From: Hymenobacter negativus
GTDB taxonomy: Bacteria > Bacteroidota > Bacteroidia > Cytophagales > Hymenobacteraceae
Direction: 5' to 3'
Length of the DNA: 64,000 nucleotides
NCBI RefSeq assembly: GCF_017571495.1
Contig: NZ_JAGETZ010000001.1
Span: forward strand, 744,001-808,000
The translations under genes were made by a program, and so were the position numbers. Each line of letters begins with the position of its first letter. Position 1 is the first letter of the stretch. Below, piece after piece: positions 25,003-35,787 of the stretch. The notes beneath the pieces are model-generated. The model made no database searches and was not told the DNA's origin. It saw only the letters and a program-made list of their open reading frames with translations.

Positions 25003-26913
25003 ATGATAAGCATTTCCGACCTCGACTTCCACTTCGGCTCCCGTACGCTGTACGACAACGCCAGCCTGCACATCAAGCCCAAGGATAAAATCGGCCTCAT
25101 CGGCCTCAATGGCACTGGTAAATCGACCTTGCTGCGTCTGCTGGTGGGCGAGTACAAGGCCGACGGCGGCTCGATTTCGATGAGTAAGGAAGTGAGCCTG
25201 GGCTTCCTTAACCAGGATTTGCTGAGCTATGACACCCACGAGAGCATCCTGCACGTGGCCATGCAAGCCTTCGAGGAAGCATTGGAACTGCAGAAGAAGA
25301 TTGATGAAATCCTGGTGCTGTTCGAAACCGACTACTCCGATGATTTGGTGGACAAGCTGGCCACCATGCAGGAGCGGTTTGAGGCGCTGGGCGGCTACAC
25401 CATGCAGGCCCGCGCCGAGGAAATCCTGGAAGGCCTGGGCTTCTCGACCGAAGACCTGGCCAAGCCGCTCAAGAGCTTTTCAGGTGGCTGGCGCATGCGT
25501 GTAATGCTGGCCAAAATCCTGCTTCAGCAGCCTTCCCTCCTGCTCCTCGACGAACCCACCAACCACCTGGACTTGCCGAGTATCAAGTGGATTGAAAACT
25601 ACCTGGCCGACTACGAGGGCGCCGTTATCATCGTGAGTCACGACCGCGCCTTTCTGGACCGCACCACCAATACAACGGTGGAGGTAACCGGCGGCAAGCT
25701 GGTGCCTTACGCCGGCAACTACTCCTATTACCTAGAAGAAAAGGAGGAGCGCAACCTCATCCAGAAGGGTGCTTTTGAAAACCAGCAGGCCCAGATTCGG
25801 CAGGCCGAGCGCTTCATCGAGCGCTTCAAGGCCAAGGCCAGCAAGGCCAAGCAGGCCCAGAGCCGTGTGAAAGCCCTCGACAAGCTGGAGCGCATCGAGG
25901 ACGTGGCCCAGGACGCGGCCAAAATCAACATGAAGTTTACCTTCAAAGTTGAGCCCGGCCGCCACATCCTTCGCATGGAGCATGTGACGAAGAAGTACGA
26001 CCAGAAGCTCATCTTCCGCGATACCAATGTGCACATTGAGCGGGGCGACAAAATCGCGCTAATTGGTGCCAACGGCAAAGGCAAATCGACACTGATGCGC
26101 CTCGTGGCCGGCACCGAGGCCCCCACGAATGGCAAGCACCAGCTGGGCCACAACGTGATTATGTCGTTCTACGCCCAGCACCAGCTGGAATCCCTGACGC
26201 TCGACAACGAGATTTTACAGGAGATGAGCGAGGCCGGCTCGAAGCGCAACGACATGGAATTGCGCTCGGTACTGGGCTCGTTCCTGTTCACGGGCGAGGA
26301 GGTTTTCAAGAAAATCAAGGTGCTGAGCGGCGGCGAAAAAAGCCGCGTGGCGCTGGCCAAAACCCTGATTTCAGAAGCCAACTTCCTGCTGCTCGACGAA
26401 CCGACCAACCACTTGGATATGGTGTCGGTCAACATCCTCATCCAAGCGCTGGAGCAGTACGAAGGCACGTTCATCGTCATCAGCCACGACCGGTATTTCG
26501 TGGAGAACGTGGCCACCAAAATCTGGTTTATTGAGGACTACCAGTTGAAGGAGTACCCCGGCACCTACGTGGAGTACGAGCAGTGGCAGGAAGACCGGGA
26601 GAAAGCCGCCAAGAAAGCCGGCCTGCCCAGCCCCTCGGCCAATAAGCCCCAGCCGAAGGAGGACAAAAAAGCCGAAGCCATGCCCGCCAAAACTTCGTCG
26701 CCCGACCAGAAGAAAGCCCTCAAGGAGCTGGCCGAAGTAGAAGCCAAAATCGACACGCTGGAAAAGGAATTGGCCGGCTACGAAAAGCAGCTCGCCGACC
26801 CGAAAATCTACGAAAACGCCGCGCAGCTGAAAGATGCGACGATGAAGTTTGAAACCGTTAAAAAAGAGCTGGCCCAGCTAAATGACCGTTGGGAAATACT
26901 GGCAGAGATGTAA
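25003..26913 (+). CDS. ABC-F ATPase (Uup/EttA-like ribosome-associated factor)
   Basis: A 636-residue soluble protein with two ABC domains and no membrane part. Walker A sites are GLNGTGKST and GANGKGKST; signature motifs are FSGGWRMR and LSGGEKSRVALAK; both Walker B/linker sites read LLLDEPTNHLD. Between the domains is the ABC-F linker (YAGNYSYYLEEKEERNL). A charged C-terminal coiled coil (about 550-636) resembles Uup. Family members act on the ribosomal E site or protect ribosomes. The subtype cannot be fixed, though a housekeeping role is likelier than antibiotic resistance. Confidence 0.92.
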   Translation: MISISDLDFHFGSRTLYDNASLHIKPKDKIGLIGLNGTGKSTLLRLLVGEYKADGGSISMSKEVSLGFLNQDLLSYDTHESILHVAMQAFEEALELQKKIDEILVLFETDYSDDLVDKLATMQERFEALGGYTMQARAEEILEGLGFSTEDLAKPLKSFSGGWRMRVMLAKILLQQPSLLLLDEPTNHLDLPSIKWIENYLADYEGAVIIVSHDRAFLDRTTNTTVEVTGGKLVPYAGNYSYYLEEKEERNLIQKGAFENQQAQIRQAERFIERFKAKASKAKQAQSRVKALDKLERIEDVAQDAAKINMKFTFKVEPGRHILRMEHVTKKYDQKLIFRDTNVHIERGDKIALIGANGKGKSTLMRLVAGTEAPTNGKHQLGHNVIMSFYAQHQLESLTLDNEILQEMSEAGSKRNDMELRSVLGSFLFTGEEVFKKIKVLSGGEKSRVALAKTLISEANFLLLDEPTNHLDMVSVNILIQALEQYEGTFIVISHDRYFVENVATKIWFIEDYQLKEYPGTYVEYEQWQEDREKAAKKAGLPSPSANKPQPKEDKKAEAMPAKTSSPDQKKALKELAEVEAKIDTLEKELAGYEKQLADPKIYENAAQLKDATMKFETVKKELAQLNDRWEILAEM

Positions 26914-26934
26914 CCAGCAAGGCTATTAAAACCG

Positions 26935-26975
26935 AAAGCCTCTCCCGAAGTCAGTAGCTTCAGGAGAGGCTTTTC
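26935..26975 (+). terminator. Intrinsic terminator after the ABC-F gene
   Basis: AAGCCTCTCC-CGAAG and CTTC-AGGAGAGGCTT form a long stem with a seven-base loop, followed by TTCTTATT. It lies 20 bases past the stop codon and marks the left border of the AT-rich segment. Confidence 0.85.
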
Positions 26976-27098
26976 TTATTGACAACAGTTTGCGAATATT
27001 TGAGGAATTTTACTTTTTAGTAGCAATCCTTATATGCAGAAACAATATTAACTACTACATAAAAATGTACCAATGATGAAAGCGTAGTGCTTTGGCTT

Positions 27099-27686
27099 TT
27101 AGTGCATACAGCCCACATAAATAGTTGATTTAATTTTAAACGCTCCTTTCTCTACCTTTCGCAAAACAGTCGCTACACTGTCCGCACTTTTATCTGTCTC
27201 GTAAATACCAGCCACCAAAGCAATTGTTTTTTCTCCTGCGTGTTTTTGGTAGCAATTCAAATACTCTAAGCTTAAGTTCTCTGACAGGGTACGCCTCGGA
27301 AAGTAATCACCCGCATACATTTCATCTTCATCATTATCAGGCAGGGCAATAAGATTCTTTGTCTTGTTATAAAGTCTTCCCATTGTGTCAATAGGTATAC
27401 TTAGCTGATTACTGAGACTAAACATTTCCTTGTGAAGAATATGGTAGTCAAAGCTCGTATCCGCTACCACGATATAATAGGTAGCATAATCAGCATTGCT
27501 ATAGTCGGTTGTGTCATCTACTAAAGCTTGTTTGGTCGAAACATCAGTATGTACGATTGCTGTTGAGTCGACTTTGGGATACTCAATTCCCCTTCCCTCA
27601 GCATTCTTATTAGTTGACCTCACCTCACAAGAAGTTAGAATAATTACTAGCAATAGGCAAGTATGTCGTGCAATAAATTTACACAT
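27099..27686 (-). CDS. AT-rich lipoprotein, possible SPOR-like C-terminal domain
   Basis: A 195-residue protein. The signal region CLLLVIILTSC ends in a lipobox cysteine. The middle is acidic (DEDEMYAGDYFPRR). The C-terminus ALVAGIYETDKSADSVATVLRKVEKGAFKIKSTIYVG resembles the strand-helix pattern of SPOR-type domains, but this is weak. ATG 27686 gives the tidiest signal peptide; ATG 27716 is also possible. Base composition is clearly more AT-rich than the surroundings. It follows the PP2C-like gene by 10-40 bases on the same strand. Confidence 0.6.
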   Translation of the reverse strand: MCKFIARHTCLLLVIILTSCEVRSTNKNAEGRGIEYPKVDSTAIVHTDVSTKQALVDDTTDYSNADYATYYIVVADTSFDYHILHKEMFSLSNQLSIPIDTMGRLYNKTKNLIALPDNDEDEMYAGDYFPRRTLSENLSLEYLNCYQKHAGEKTIALVAGIYETDKSADSVATVLRKVEKGAFKIKSTIYVGCMH

Positions 27687-27726
27687 AGCAGTTATTTTAA
27701 GTAAGTCAATATTCATTATCAGAAAA

Positions 27727-28461
27727 TTATGCTATAATCCTAATCATGGCAAAATCATCTGTTGGCCTCAAACCGCAGCTATATTCTAGCTTTTTTAATT
27801 TCATACTTAACATTTCTTCTTTTTCCGCATTTGTCTTATCAGTTATTAAAAAATTTATTGGGTCGATTACACTTACTTGGCCAACCTTCTTTACTTGTGA
27901 AAACATAAAAATTCCATCCGTAGCAATGCTGATATCTTGAACGCTATCAAATACTATTTTTTGACCTTGACTATTGTACCATTTATCAAAGTCCTCATTC
28001 AAATAAAAGCCTAGGTAATCTGGTTTATTATCCTGGTCAAATTCAGTAACAACACCATTTATGCTTACCAGTCCATCGCCGACAACCATCACAATCCCTT
28101 TGTCAGTTTGCTTGTCAACAAGTAGAATGATAAGAGTTGTCAATAATTCTTTCTGGTCAAGCATAAGCTGATGCTTAGTTATAGTCAACTCCTTAAACAA
28201 ATCTTTTAATATTGACTTCAAATATTCGTCAACATCCAAAGAAACTTCAGTGTTATACAGTTCCTTATATCCTTTTTCTGTCACTATTTTCCGAAGTATT
28301 TTTCCAACCAGAGTTGATACAAAATAACTATCTATTGCCATTGTACAACCATCCATAACGGCGCACAGCACCTTGTTATCGCCGATATCTCCAACAAATA
28401 GATAGTCTTCGCAGTGGTTTATGTGGTACTCACCGATTTGTAGTGCTGAATAAATTTTCAT
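27727..28461 (-). CDS. PP2C-like protein phosphatase
   Basis: A 244-residue protein that fits the PP2C fold by motif order: CEDYLF (Asp19), VLCAVMDGCTMA (Asp37-Gly38), VVGDGLVSING, ISIATDGIFMF and the closing PTDDFAMIRI. These supply the aspartates that bind the two metals. The usual DGxGG is replaced by DGCTM, so activity is uncertain. Asn, Lys and Ile are frequent, unlike neighbouring genes, which suggests horizontal transfer. It is paired with the lipoprotein gene downstream; no kinase is nearby. Confidence 0.65.
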   Translation of the reverse strand: MKIYSALQIGEYHINHCEDYLFVGDIGDNKVLCAVMDGCTMAIDSYFVSTLVGKILRKIVTEKGYKELYNTEVSLDVDEYLKSILKDLFKELTITKHQLMLDQKELLTTLIILLVDKQTDKGIVMVVGDGLVSINGVVTEFDQDNKPDYLGFYLNEDFDKWYNSQGQKIVFDSVQDISIATDGIFMFSQVKKVGQVSVIDPINFLITDKTNAEKEEMLSMKLKKLEYSCGLRPTDDFAMIRIIA

Positions 28462-28552
28462 TTGAAGATTTGTAAACGCAAAAGGCTATTTAGGCAGGAA
28501 TTCCATTTATGCACAGAAGCTTATCACTGTCCGCTTACTGGCTGAAATGGGC

Positions 28553-29344
28553 TTACTGTATTGTTAAAATGGTTTCCCAGATGGCGGCCGATGTCATTGC
28601 TAATGCGGCTTCATTCAGCTTTTCATAGGTATCGGTGGGCTGGTGGTAATGCCTGAAAAGCGGGGCCTGCGTCAGAATAGCCATTAATTTGCTGGTATCG
28701 GCTTGTTGCTCTACTGCTTGAAAGTAGTGCTGCGCAGTAGCAATATCCTGGTCGGTGATGCACGTTATGGTGAAGGCGTCGCGCAGTCCAGCCTGGCGAA
28801 AAGGCAAGTGGTCGGCGGTGTTCGTTACTATCTGGTCGAACCGGCTGCTGCTCACCTGCTGCTGCCTGGCCACGGTTTCAAACGCGTTGAGCAACGGCCC
28901 GCTGCCAGAGGCGTCTACGGGCCACAGAGCAAATTTGTCGCCCATGCCAACCAGCTCCATGTTGAGCAGTCCCGTCAGGTTCTGGATACCGTACTGGGCG
29001 ACGTAGGTCCGCGAGCCCTTCAGGCCCGTTTCCTCCTCGTCAAAAAAGAATACCCGCACGCCGGCGGCACTGCCAGCCTCCTGGTGCTTGCGAATAATAT
29101 CCAAGCCAACGGCAATGGCCGAGCCATTGTCGTTGGCACCGGCCGAAACGGGCACGCGGTCAAAATGAGTACCTACCCCAATTTTACGTTCTGCCCGACC
29201 CAGGTCAACGAATAGATTGGTGCCGGTTGCGTACTTCTGCTCTACGTAGCGCACGTCCCATGCATCGAGGTGCTCAATAATCAACGCTCGCCGCGTGGCA
29301 TTGGGCTGGCCATCAAGCAATTTTACGATTTCCAGAAGTCTCAT
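28553..29344 (-). CDS. M28-family zinc aminopeptidase
   Basis: A 263-residue peptidase without signal peptide. Zinc-site motifs are GVGTHFDRV (His60, Asp62), AGANDNGSA (Asp72), FFDEEETGLKGS (Glu103-105), LNMELVG and, near the C-terminus, HYHQPTDTYEKL. These match M28 aminopeptidases such as those that trim N-terminal residues or glutaminyl peptides. The ATG at 29344 (MRLLEIVKLL) is preferred to 29416, whose extension is unlike the family. It is short for M28 but complete. Confidence 0.85.
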   Translation of the reverse strand: MRLLEIVKLLDGQPNATRRALIIEHLDAWDVRYVEQKYATGTNLFVDLGRAERKIGVGTHFDRVPVSAGANDNGSAIAVGLDIIRKHQEAGSAAGVRVFFFDEEETGLKGSRTYVAQYGIQNLTGLLNMELVGMGDKFALWPVDASGSGPLLNAFETVARQQQVSSSRFDQIVTNTADHLPFRQAGLRDAFTITCITDQDIATAQHYFQAVEQQADTSKLMAILTQAPLFRHYHQPTDTYEKLNEAALAMTSAAIWETILTIQ

Positions 29345-29477
29345 GTGTGTATGCTGAGGCTGTGTTTTTGAAATGGCAAGGGGTAGATATCTATCCCGAA
29401 CAGAGGAAACCTCCATGCGCTAGCAAGGCCGGCTGCTACTGGTGCGGGGCTCATAGTGCCCAGCGAATGTAGCGGAG

Positions 29478-29996
29478 CTACCGGAACTTGGCGTACAGGT
29501 CGTTTTCCCACAGAATGCCGATGGCGTGCTCGTCGATGACAATGGCCCCGCCGCTTTCCCAAAAATCTTCTAGGTCCAGGTTGGCCCGATAAATTCTGGC
29601 GCTGGTTGAATAGAAGCGGGGCTTATCGAACAGGCGCAGAAAAGAATGCACGATTCGGTTCTGGTCCGAGGGTGAGAACTCGCGGTTGATGCGCGTGTAG
29701 TTGATTTTCGAACTCAGTCCATACTTCATCGACGCAACTGCCTGCTGATATGTTATTTCACTTACCGCTGAGCCTTCCGGAAAAATCCGAATAGCTTGCT
29801 GGGAGAAGAAAGCCACCAGCAGTGGCTCAACGGCGTACCGGCTGCCCGCAACTTCAGACAGCTCCAGGATGATTTCGCCCGATTGGAGGCCATGGGACTG
29901 TACCTCCTGCTGCAGTTCTGCGAGCAGTTGGCGTTGGGTTTCGGTCAGCATGCGGGCGGAACAGCTATTTTGAGGATGTAAAACCTGGGTGTTCAC
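29478..29996 (-). CDS. Hypothetical protein in the immunity-like cluster
   Basis: A 172-residue soluble protein I cannot assign. It has a helical, Gln/Glu-rich start (MLTETQRQLLAELQQEVQSHG), then alternating strand-like segments (YAVEPLLVAFFSQQAIRIFPEG) and a C-terminus with DLEDFWESGGAIVIDEHAIGILWEND. ATG 29951 is an alternative start. Its frame begins one base from the stop of the next upstream gene, so translation is probably coupled. Size, soluble nature and neighbours recall immunity proteins of polymorphic toxins, which is inference. Confidence 0.6.
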   Translation of the reverse strand: MNTQVLHPQNSCSARMLTETQRQLLAELQQEVQSHGLQSGEIILELSEVAGSRYAVEPLLVAFFSQQAIRIFPEGSAVSEITYQQAVASMKYGLSSKINYTRINREFSPSDQNRIVHSFLRLFDKPRFYSTSARIYRANLDLEDFWESGGAIVIDEHAIGILWENDLYAKFR

Positions 29997-30707
29997 TCAC
30001 GGAAAGAGCCCGATGTTGTGTTCAATCAACTCGTACAGGGCTTGCACAATGCGCGGGCGCTGTGCCTCAAATGCCACACTGGCTGCCTCAAACTCCAGTG
30101 TGGGCATGAAGCTGCCAGTACGGGCCAAATCGCGACGACGGGACTCGGCCTGCGCATGTTCCAGGGTAGCAACGTGCCGCAAGGCCTGGCTGGCCTGTGG
30201 GAGTGCCAATGACTGGTCGAGGCAGGCCAGCACCGCATCGAGGTGGAAGTATACGGCTGCGTCCAGGCCCTCCCAGTCTTCATAGGCCAGCCACTCGCTC
30301 ACCACCAGCACGCAGGCCAGGGGTGACGGTAGCAGCTGGGCGGCATCAATGCAGAGCCAGTGCTTGCGGGGCATCTGCCGGGCCTCCTCCACGGCGTCGG
30401 CCACTCGGCGCACGGCGTTGGCGGGCTCGCGATACCGCCGTAGAATGCGCTGCGTGAGCGAGTAACGGGCTTGTTCCAACTGCTGCAACGCCTGCGGCAC
30501 GTTGTAGCCGGCAAGTTCCAAGGCTTGGCGGGCGGCGGCTTCGGGCACGTCGGCTTTTTGTGCCACTAGCTGCGTCAGTTCCAGCCGAAACAGGGCTTCG
30601 GCAGCCGCGACATCGCCATTGGTTTGGTGTAGCAGCGCCAGGCCGTGCCGCACCCCGGTGGCGGCGCGCTGGCGCAACGCGCTCAGTTCTTCCAGATACA
30701 GTCCCAT
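29997..30707 (-). CDS. Hypothetical helical protein in the immunity-like cluster
   Basis: A 236-residue, almost wholly helical protein (Ala, Leu, Gln, Arg-rich) of unknown family. The N-terminal GLYLEELSALRQRAATGVRHGLALL is followed by AEALFRLELTQLVAQKADVPEAAARQALELAGYNVPQALQQLEQ, which looks like tandem helical repeats with a UBA-like AGYNVPQALQQLE phrase. The middle has LACVLVVSEWLAYEDWEGLDAAVYFHLD. It lies between two same-strand genes with 0 and 6 bases of spacing. Confidence 0.6.
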   Translation of the reverse strand: MGLYLEELSALRQRAATGVRHGLALLHQTNGDVAAAEALFRLELTQLVAQKADVPEAAARQALELAGYNVPQALQQLEQARYSLTQRILRRYREPANAVRRVADAVEEARQMPRKHWLCIDAAQLLPSPLACVLVVSEWLAYEDWEGLDAAVYFHLDAVLACLDQSLALPQASQALRHVATLEHAQAESRRRDLARTGSFMPTLEFEAASVAFEAQRPRIVQALYELIEHNIGLFP

Positions 30708-30713
30708 ATGGCG

Positions 30714-31634
30714 CTAGCCTGCTAGTTGCGCGGTGCGGTATTGGCCGTTTTTATCAACCATGATTTCGATGGTATGCCCGAAGAACATGTCATCGTCGTC
30801 GCAATAAATGGCGGCCGAACCGTCGGCATAAAAGGTCACGTCGCTGATGGTTGCGCGCTGCTGGAATTCTTCCTTGCGAAGTTCCTGCTCGCCTTCGTCA
30901 TCGTCAAGCCACGTCTCGTTTTTCAAGGCCAGCATCTGGTCGGTCATGGCTACCAGCATTGGTTCCCAAAAGCGCGCCCGTAGCTGCTGCTCCACCCAGG
31001 CCAGTTGCGGCGTCAGCTGCGGCGGGGCCACATAGGCCACGGTAAGCGCCACGGGCTGGTTGTCAACCACAATTTTGCCTTCGTACCACTCGTAGCGGGA
31101 GTTATAAGTGAGCTTACCCGCGCTAGGCAACTCAATTTCCAGCGCATCTGGGGCGGGAGCGGCGGGCTGGCGGGGCGCGTAATACTCGTTGCAGAGGCGG
31201 CCAAAAGCAGCCCGCAGGGCGTCCTCGGCGAAGGTGCCCCAGAAATTGAGCTTACGAAGCAACTCCGTGATGTTGGTTGTCAGGGCTGGTGCGTCAGCCC
31301 GCAGCAGGTCCACTTCCTGGCCCCGCAGTTGCAGGCCATTATAGCTGAAACCCATAGGCAGATAGGCGTTGCTTTGAGCCCCACCGGTGTCGGAGTAAGT
31401 GGTGATGGTGATGCCGGGCTGAAAATTGAGCCCACCGGGCCGGCAGTTGAGCACCCGGCGCTGGTCCTGGCTGGATGCGGCGTCGAAGCGTCGCAGCACC
31501 AGCAGGGCGCTGTGGTCGGCGTTGGTAGCCGCTAGCGGGGCAAAACGGCTCAGGAAGTCGGTGAGGGGCGCCGACTGGCCCGCCCAGGCTTGTCTGAGCA
31601 AGCCCATCAGGTCGTAGTTCCAGGTGTCGTCCAT
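30714..31634 (-). CDS. DUF2262-domain protein
   Basis: A 306-residue soluble protein. The C-terminal part (about 150-300) matches DUF2262: GKLTYNSRYEWYEGKIVVDNQPVALTV, MLALKNETWLDDDEGEQELRKEEF and YCDDDDMFFGHTIEIMVDKNG. The N-terminal half is not recognised. DUF2262 proteins occur in variable gene clusters and are sometimes next to toxin-immunity genes, but have no proven role. The ATG at 31634 (MDDTWNYDL) is the natural start; the frame upstream crosses untranslated sequence. Confidence 0.7.
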   Translation of the reverse strand: MDDTWNYDLMGLLRQAWAGQSAPLTDFLSRFAPLAATNADHSALLVLRRFDAASSQDQRRVLNCRPGGLNFQPGITITTYSDTGGAQSNAYLPMGFSYNGLQLRGQEVDLLRADAPALTTNITELLRKLNFWGTFAEDALRAAFGRLCNEYYAPRQPAAPAPDALEIELPSAGKLTYNSRYEWYEGKIVVDNQPVALTVAYVAPPQLTPQLAWVEQQLRARFWEPMLVAMTDQMLALKNETWLDDDEGEQELRKEEFQQRATISDVTFYADGSAAIYCDDDDMFFGHTIEIMVDKNGQYRTAQLAG

Positions 31635-31765
31635 TGAGTTGACAATGAATATTAAATACAGGTGGCTGCCCAGCCGAGTGCCACCATGCTGCCCAGTTGT
31701 GGGCTGGCAAGCGCATGTCTTCGGGGTATCGCCCCGGCTCATTACGTTACCAATCTCCCAGCTGG

Positions 31766-32116
31766 CTAATCCAGCTCGGCCCGCGCGAACAAGGCCTGGG
31801 CTCGTTCCTCGTCGTCGCAGGCGGCTTTGAAATCAAGCGCAAAGCGTTGCAGCGCCGGTTTGTCGGCTGAGTAGGCGCAGAACATGCTGCCTTCAGGGTC
31901 GAAGCGAATGGCCTGCTGCATGGCGGCGGGCTGCTCCGCCAGAAACACGTCGGCCAACGAGGCCCAGTCGTAGCCAGTACCCTCAAAACCTTCGTCGGCG
32001 CGGGTAGCGAATAAATCAGTCCGGTAGCTTCCTACCTCCAGACACAATGAGGCGGTGGCGTCGTGTTCGGACCAGAAAAAAGGTTTAATGGCTTCTTTGA
32101 AGGCAGTTTGTTCCAT
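31766..32116 (-). CDS. Imm51-like immunity protein
   Basis: A 116-residue protein whose features fit the Imm51 immunity family: KPFFWSEHDATASLCLEVGSY, then FEGTGYDWASLADVFLAEQ, then IRFDPEGSMFCAYSADKPALQRFALDFKAAC. Imm51 members neutralise nuclease or other toxins of polymorphic toxin systems. No toxin gene is visible within the window, so it may defend against neighbours' toxins or be a solitary relic. It heads a four-gene same-strand run that ends at 29478. Confidence 0.6.
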   Translation of the reverse strand: MEQTAFKEAIKPFFWSEHDATASLCLEVGSYRTDLFATRADEGFEGTGYDWASLADVFLAEQPAAMQQAIRFDPEGSMFCAYSADKPALQRFALDFKAACDDEERAQALFARAELD

Positions 32117-34680
<2,564 letters not shown>

Positions 34681-34699
34681 CCAATAGCTTCGTTTAAAT

Positions 34700-34733
34700 A
34701 AAAAAGGTGGCCTTGTGAGAGGCCACCTTTTTT
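34700..34733. terminator. Bidirectional terminator after katG
   Basis: AAAAAGGTGGCCT and AGGCCACCTTTTTT form a 13-base stem with a six-base loop. The A- and T-tracts on either side let it serve katG and the convergent gene that ends at 34735. Confidence 0.9.
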
Positions 34734-34734
34734 G

Positions 34735-35688
34735 TTAAGATACCACTTGCTCGCTCCGTCGCTTTATTACTTCCAGAATCATTGTATTGAAGTCATCGAG
34801 CACGAAATCAGCCCACCAGCGGCTATAGGTCGGCAGGTTGGTGGTAACACGATAGGTGCAGGTGAGCGTGACGCGGCAACGGCCCGGACCGGCTGGCGCC
34901 AGGGAGTAGCTGCCGCGCACTACGTCAAAATACTCGCCGCCAATCATCACGTGCTCGTCGAGGGTGGTGGGTGGAATGGAGGCTGGGTCCACATCGATGT
35001 CGTATGCGAAGCCGGTGCTATCGTGCCAGGCCGTGATGCGCTCCTGAAACCGAATACCTTTTTCCCAGGTAATGCGTCGCACTCCACCCGCGCCGGGGTA
35101 GTCGAGTGCGCCGTCCAGGGGCTTGGGCACGCCCATCAGGTGCACAAAGTGCGTGGTTATTTCGCCGGGCCGAATGTGGCGAACATTCTGAACGTTAGAC
35201 CAAACCTGCGCCCGCGAAGCATCCACGTAAACTGATGTGGTGACCGTGTGAAATTGGTCGACGGGGTGGATGGCCTTTTCCACCAGCAGCGCCAGAAACG
35301 GCAGCAGCAGCGAGGCGTAGAGCCGCGTGCCATTGCCAGCGTCCCGTAGTTTGATGAACCGAAATAGCAGGGCGCCTAAGCTTCCCAGCAGCAGGAATGG
35401 CCCAATGATGATGACCAGGCAGATGAGGCCTTCAAAACCACTGATATAAGACAGGAAAAACACCGTCAGCACGATGCCCCACGGCAGCAGTATATAGTCT
35501 TTGTAAGCCTGAAGCTGCTCCCGCGTGGAGAACAGAACCGGCACCGCACCCAGCACCAACGGCAACACGTAGATGTAGCCAACCGAAACGCCGTCTTCAT
35601 TGGCCAGCACCACCAGCATGGCCAAAAAACCATAAGCCACGCCAGCTCCCAGGCCAATAAGCAGCGTCCGAAGTCGGGAGGGTTTCAT
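34735..35688 (-). CDS. Membrane protein with a C-terminal SRPBCC domain
   Basis: A 317-residue protein. The N-terminal 160 residues form four or five membrane helices (LLIGLGAGVAYGFLAMLVVLA, ...VLTVFFLSYISGFEGLICLVIIIGPFLLLGSLGALLF). From about 165 on comes a soluble SRPBCC-like lipid-binding domain: VTTSVYVDASRAQVWSNVQNV, HLMGVPKPLDGAL, GVRRITWEKGIRFQERITAW and CRVTLTCTYRVTTNLP. Such domains bind hydrophobic ligands; the role is unknown. The start at 35688 keeps it clear of the divergent T9SS gene at 35788. Confidence 0.72.
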   Translation of the reverse strand: MKPSRLRTLLIGLGAGVAYGFLAMLVVLANEDGVSVGYIYVLPLVLGAVPVLFSTREQLQAYKDYILLPWGIVLTVFFLSYISGFEGLICLVIIIGPFLLLGSLGALLFRFIKLRDAGNGTRLYASLLLPFLALLVEKAIHPVDQFHTVTTSVYVDASRAQVWSNVQNVRHIRPGEITTHFVHLMGVPKPLDGALDYPGAGGVRRITWEKGIRFQERITAWHDSTGFAYDIDVDPASIPPTTLDEHVMIGGEYFDVVRGSYSLAPAGPGRCRVTLTCTYRVTTNLPTYSRWWADFVLDDFNTMILEVIKRRSEQVVS

Positions 35689-35774
35689 GGCAAAAGGGGT
35701 TGTTTCAGCAATGGCTAAATGTAGCATCGGTAAGGCGAACCCGGCAGCGCATTTTACCTGAAGGCAAGCTTCCG

Positions 35775-35782
35775 TACCTTTC
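35775..35782 (+). promoter_or_regulatory. Probable -7 box 5 bases before the T9SS plug gene
   Basis: TACCTTTC differs from TAnnTTTG only in the last base and ends five bases before the ATG at 35788. It has the same near-leaderless geometry as the boxes at 3869 and 13529. Confidence 0.35.
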
Positions 35783-35787
35783 GAGCC

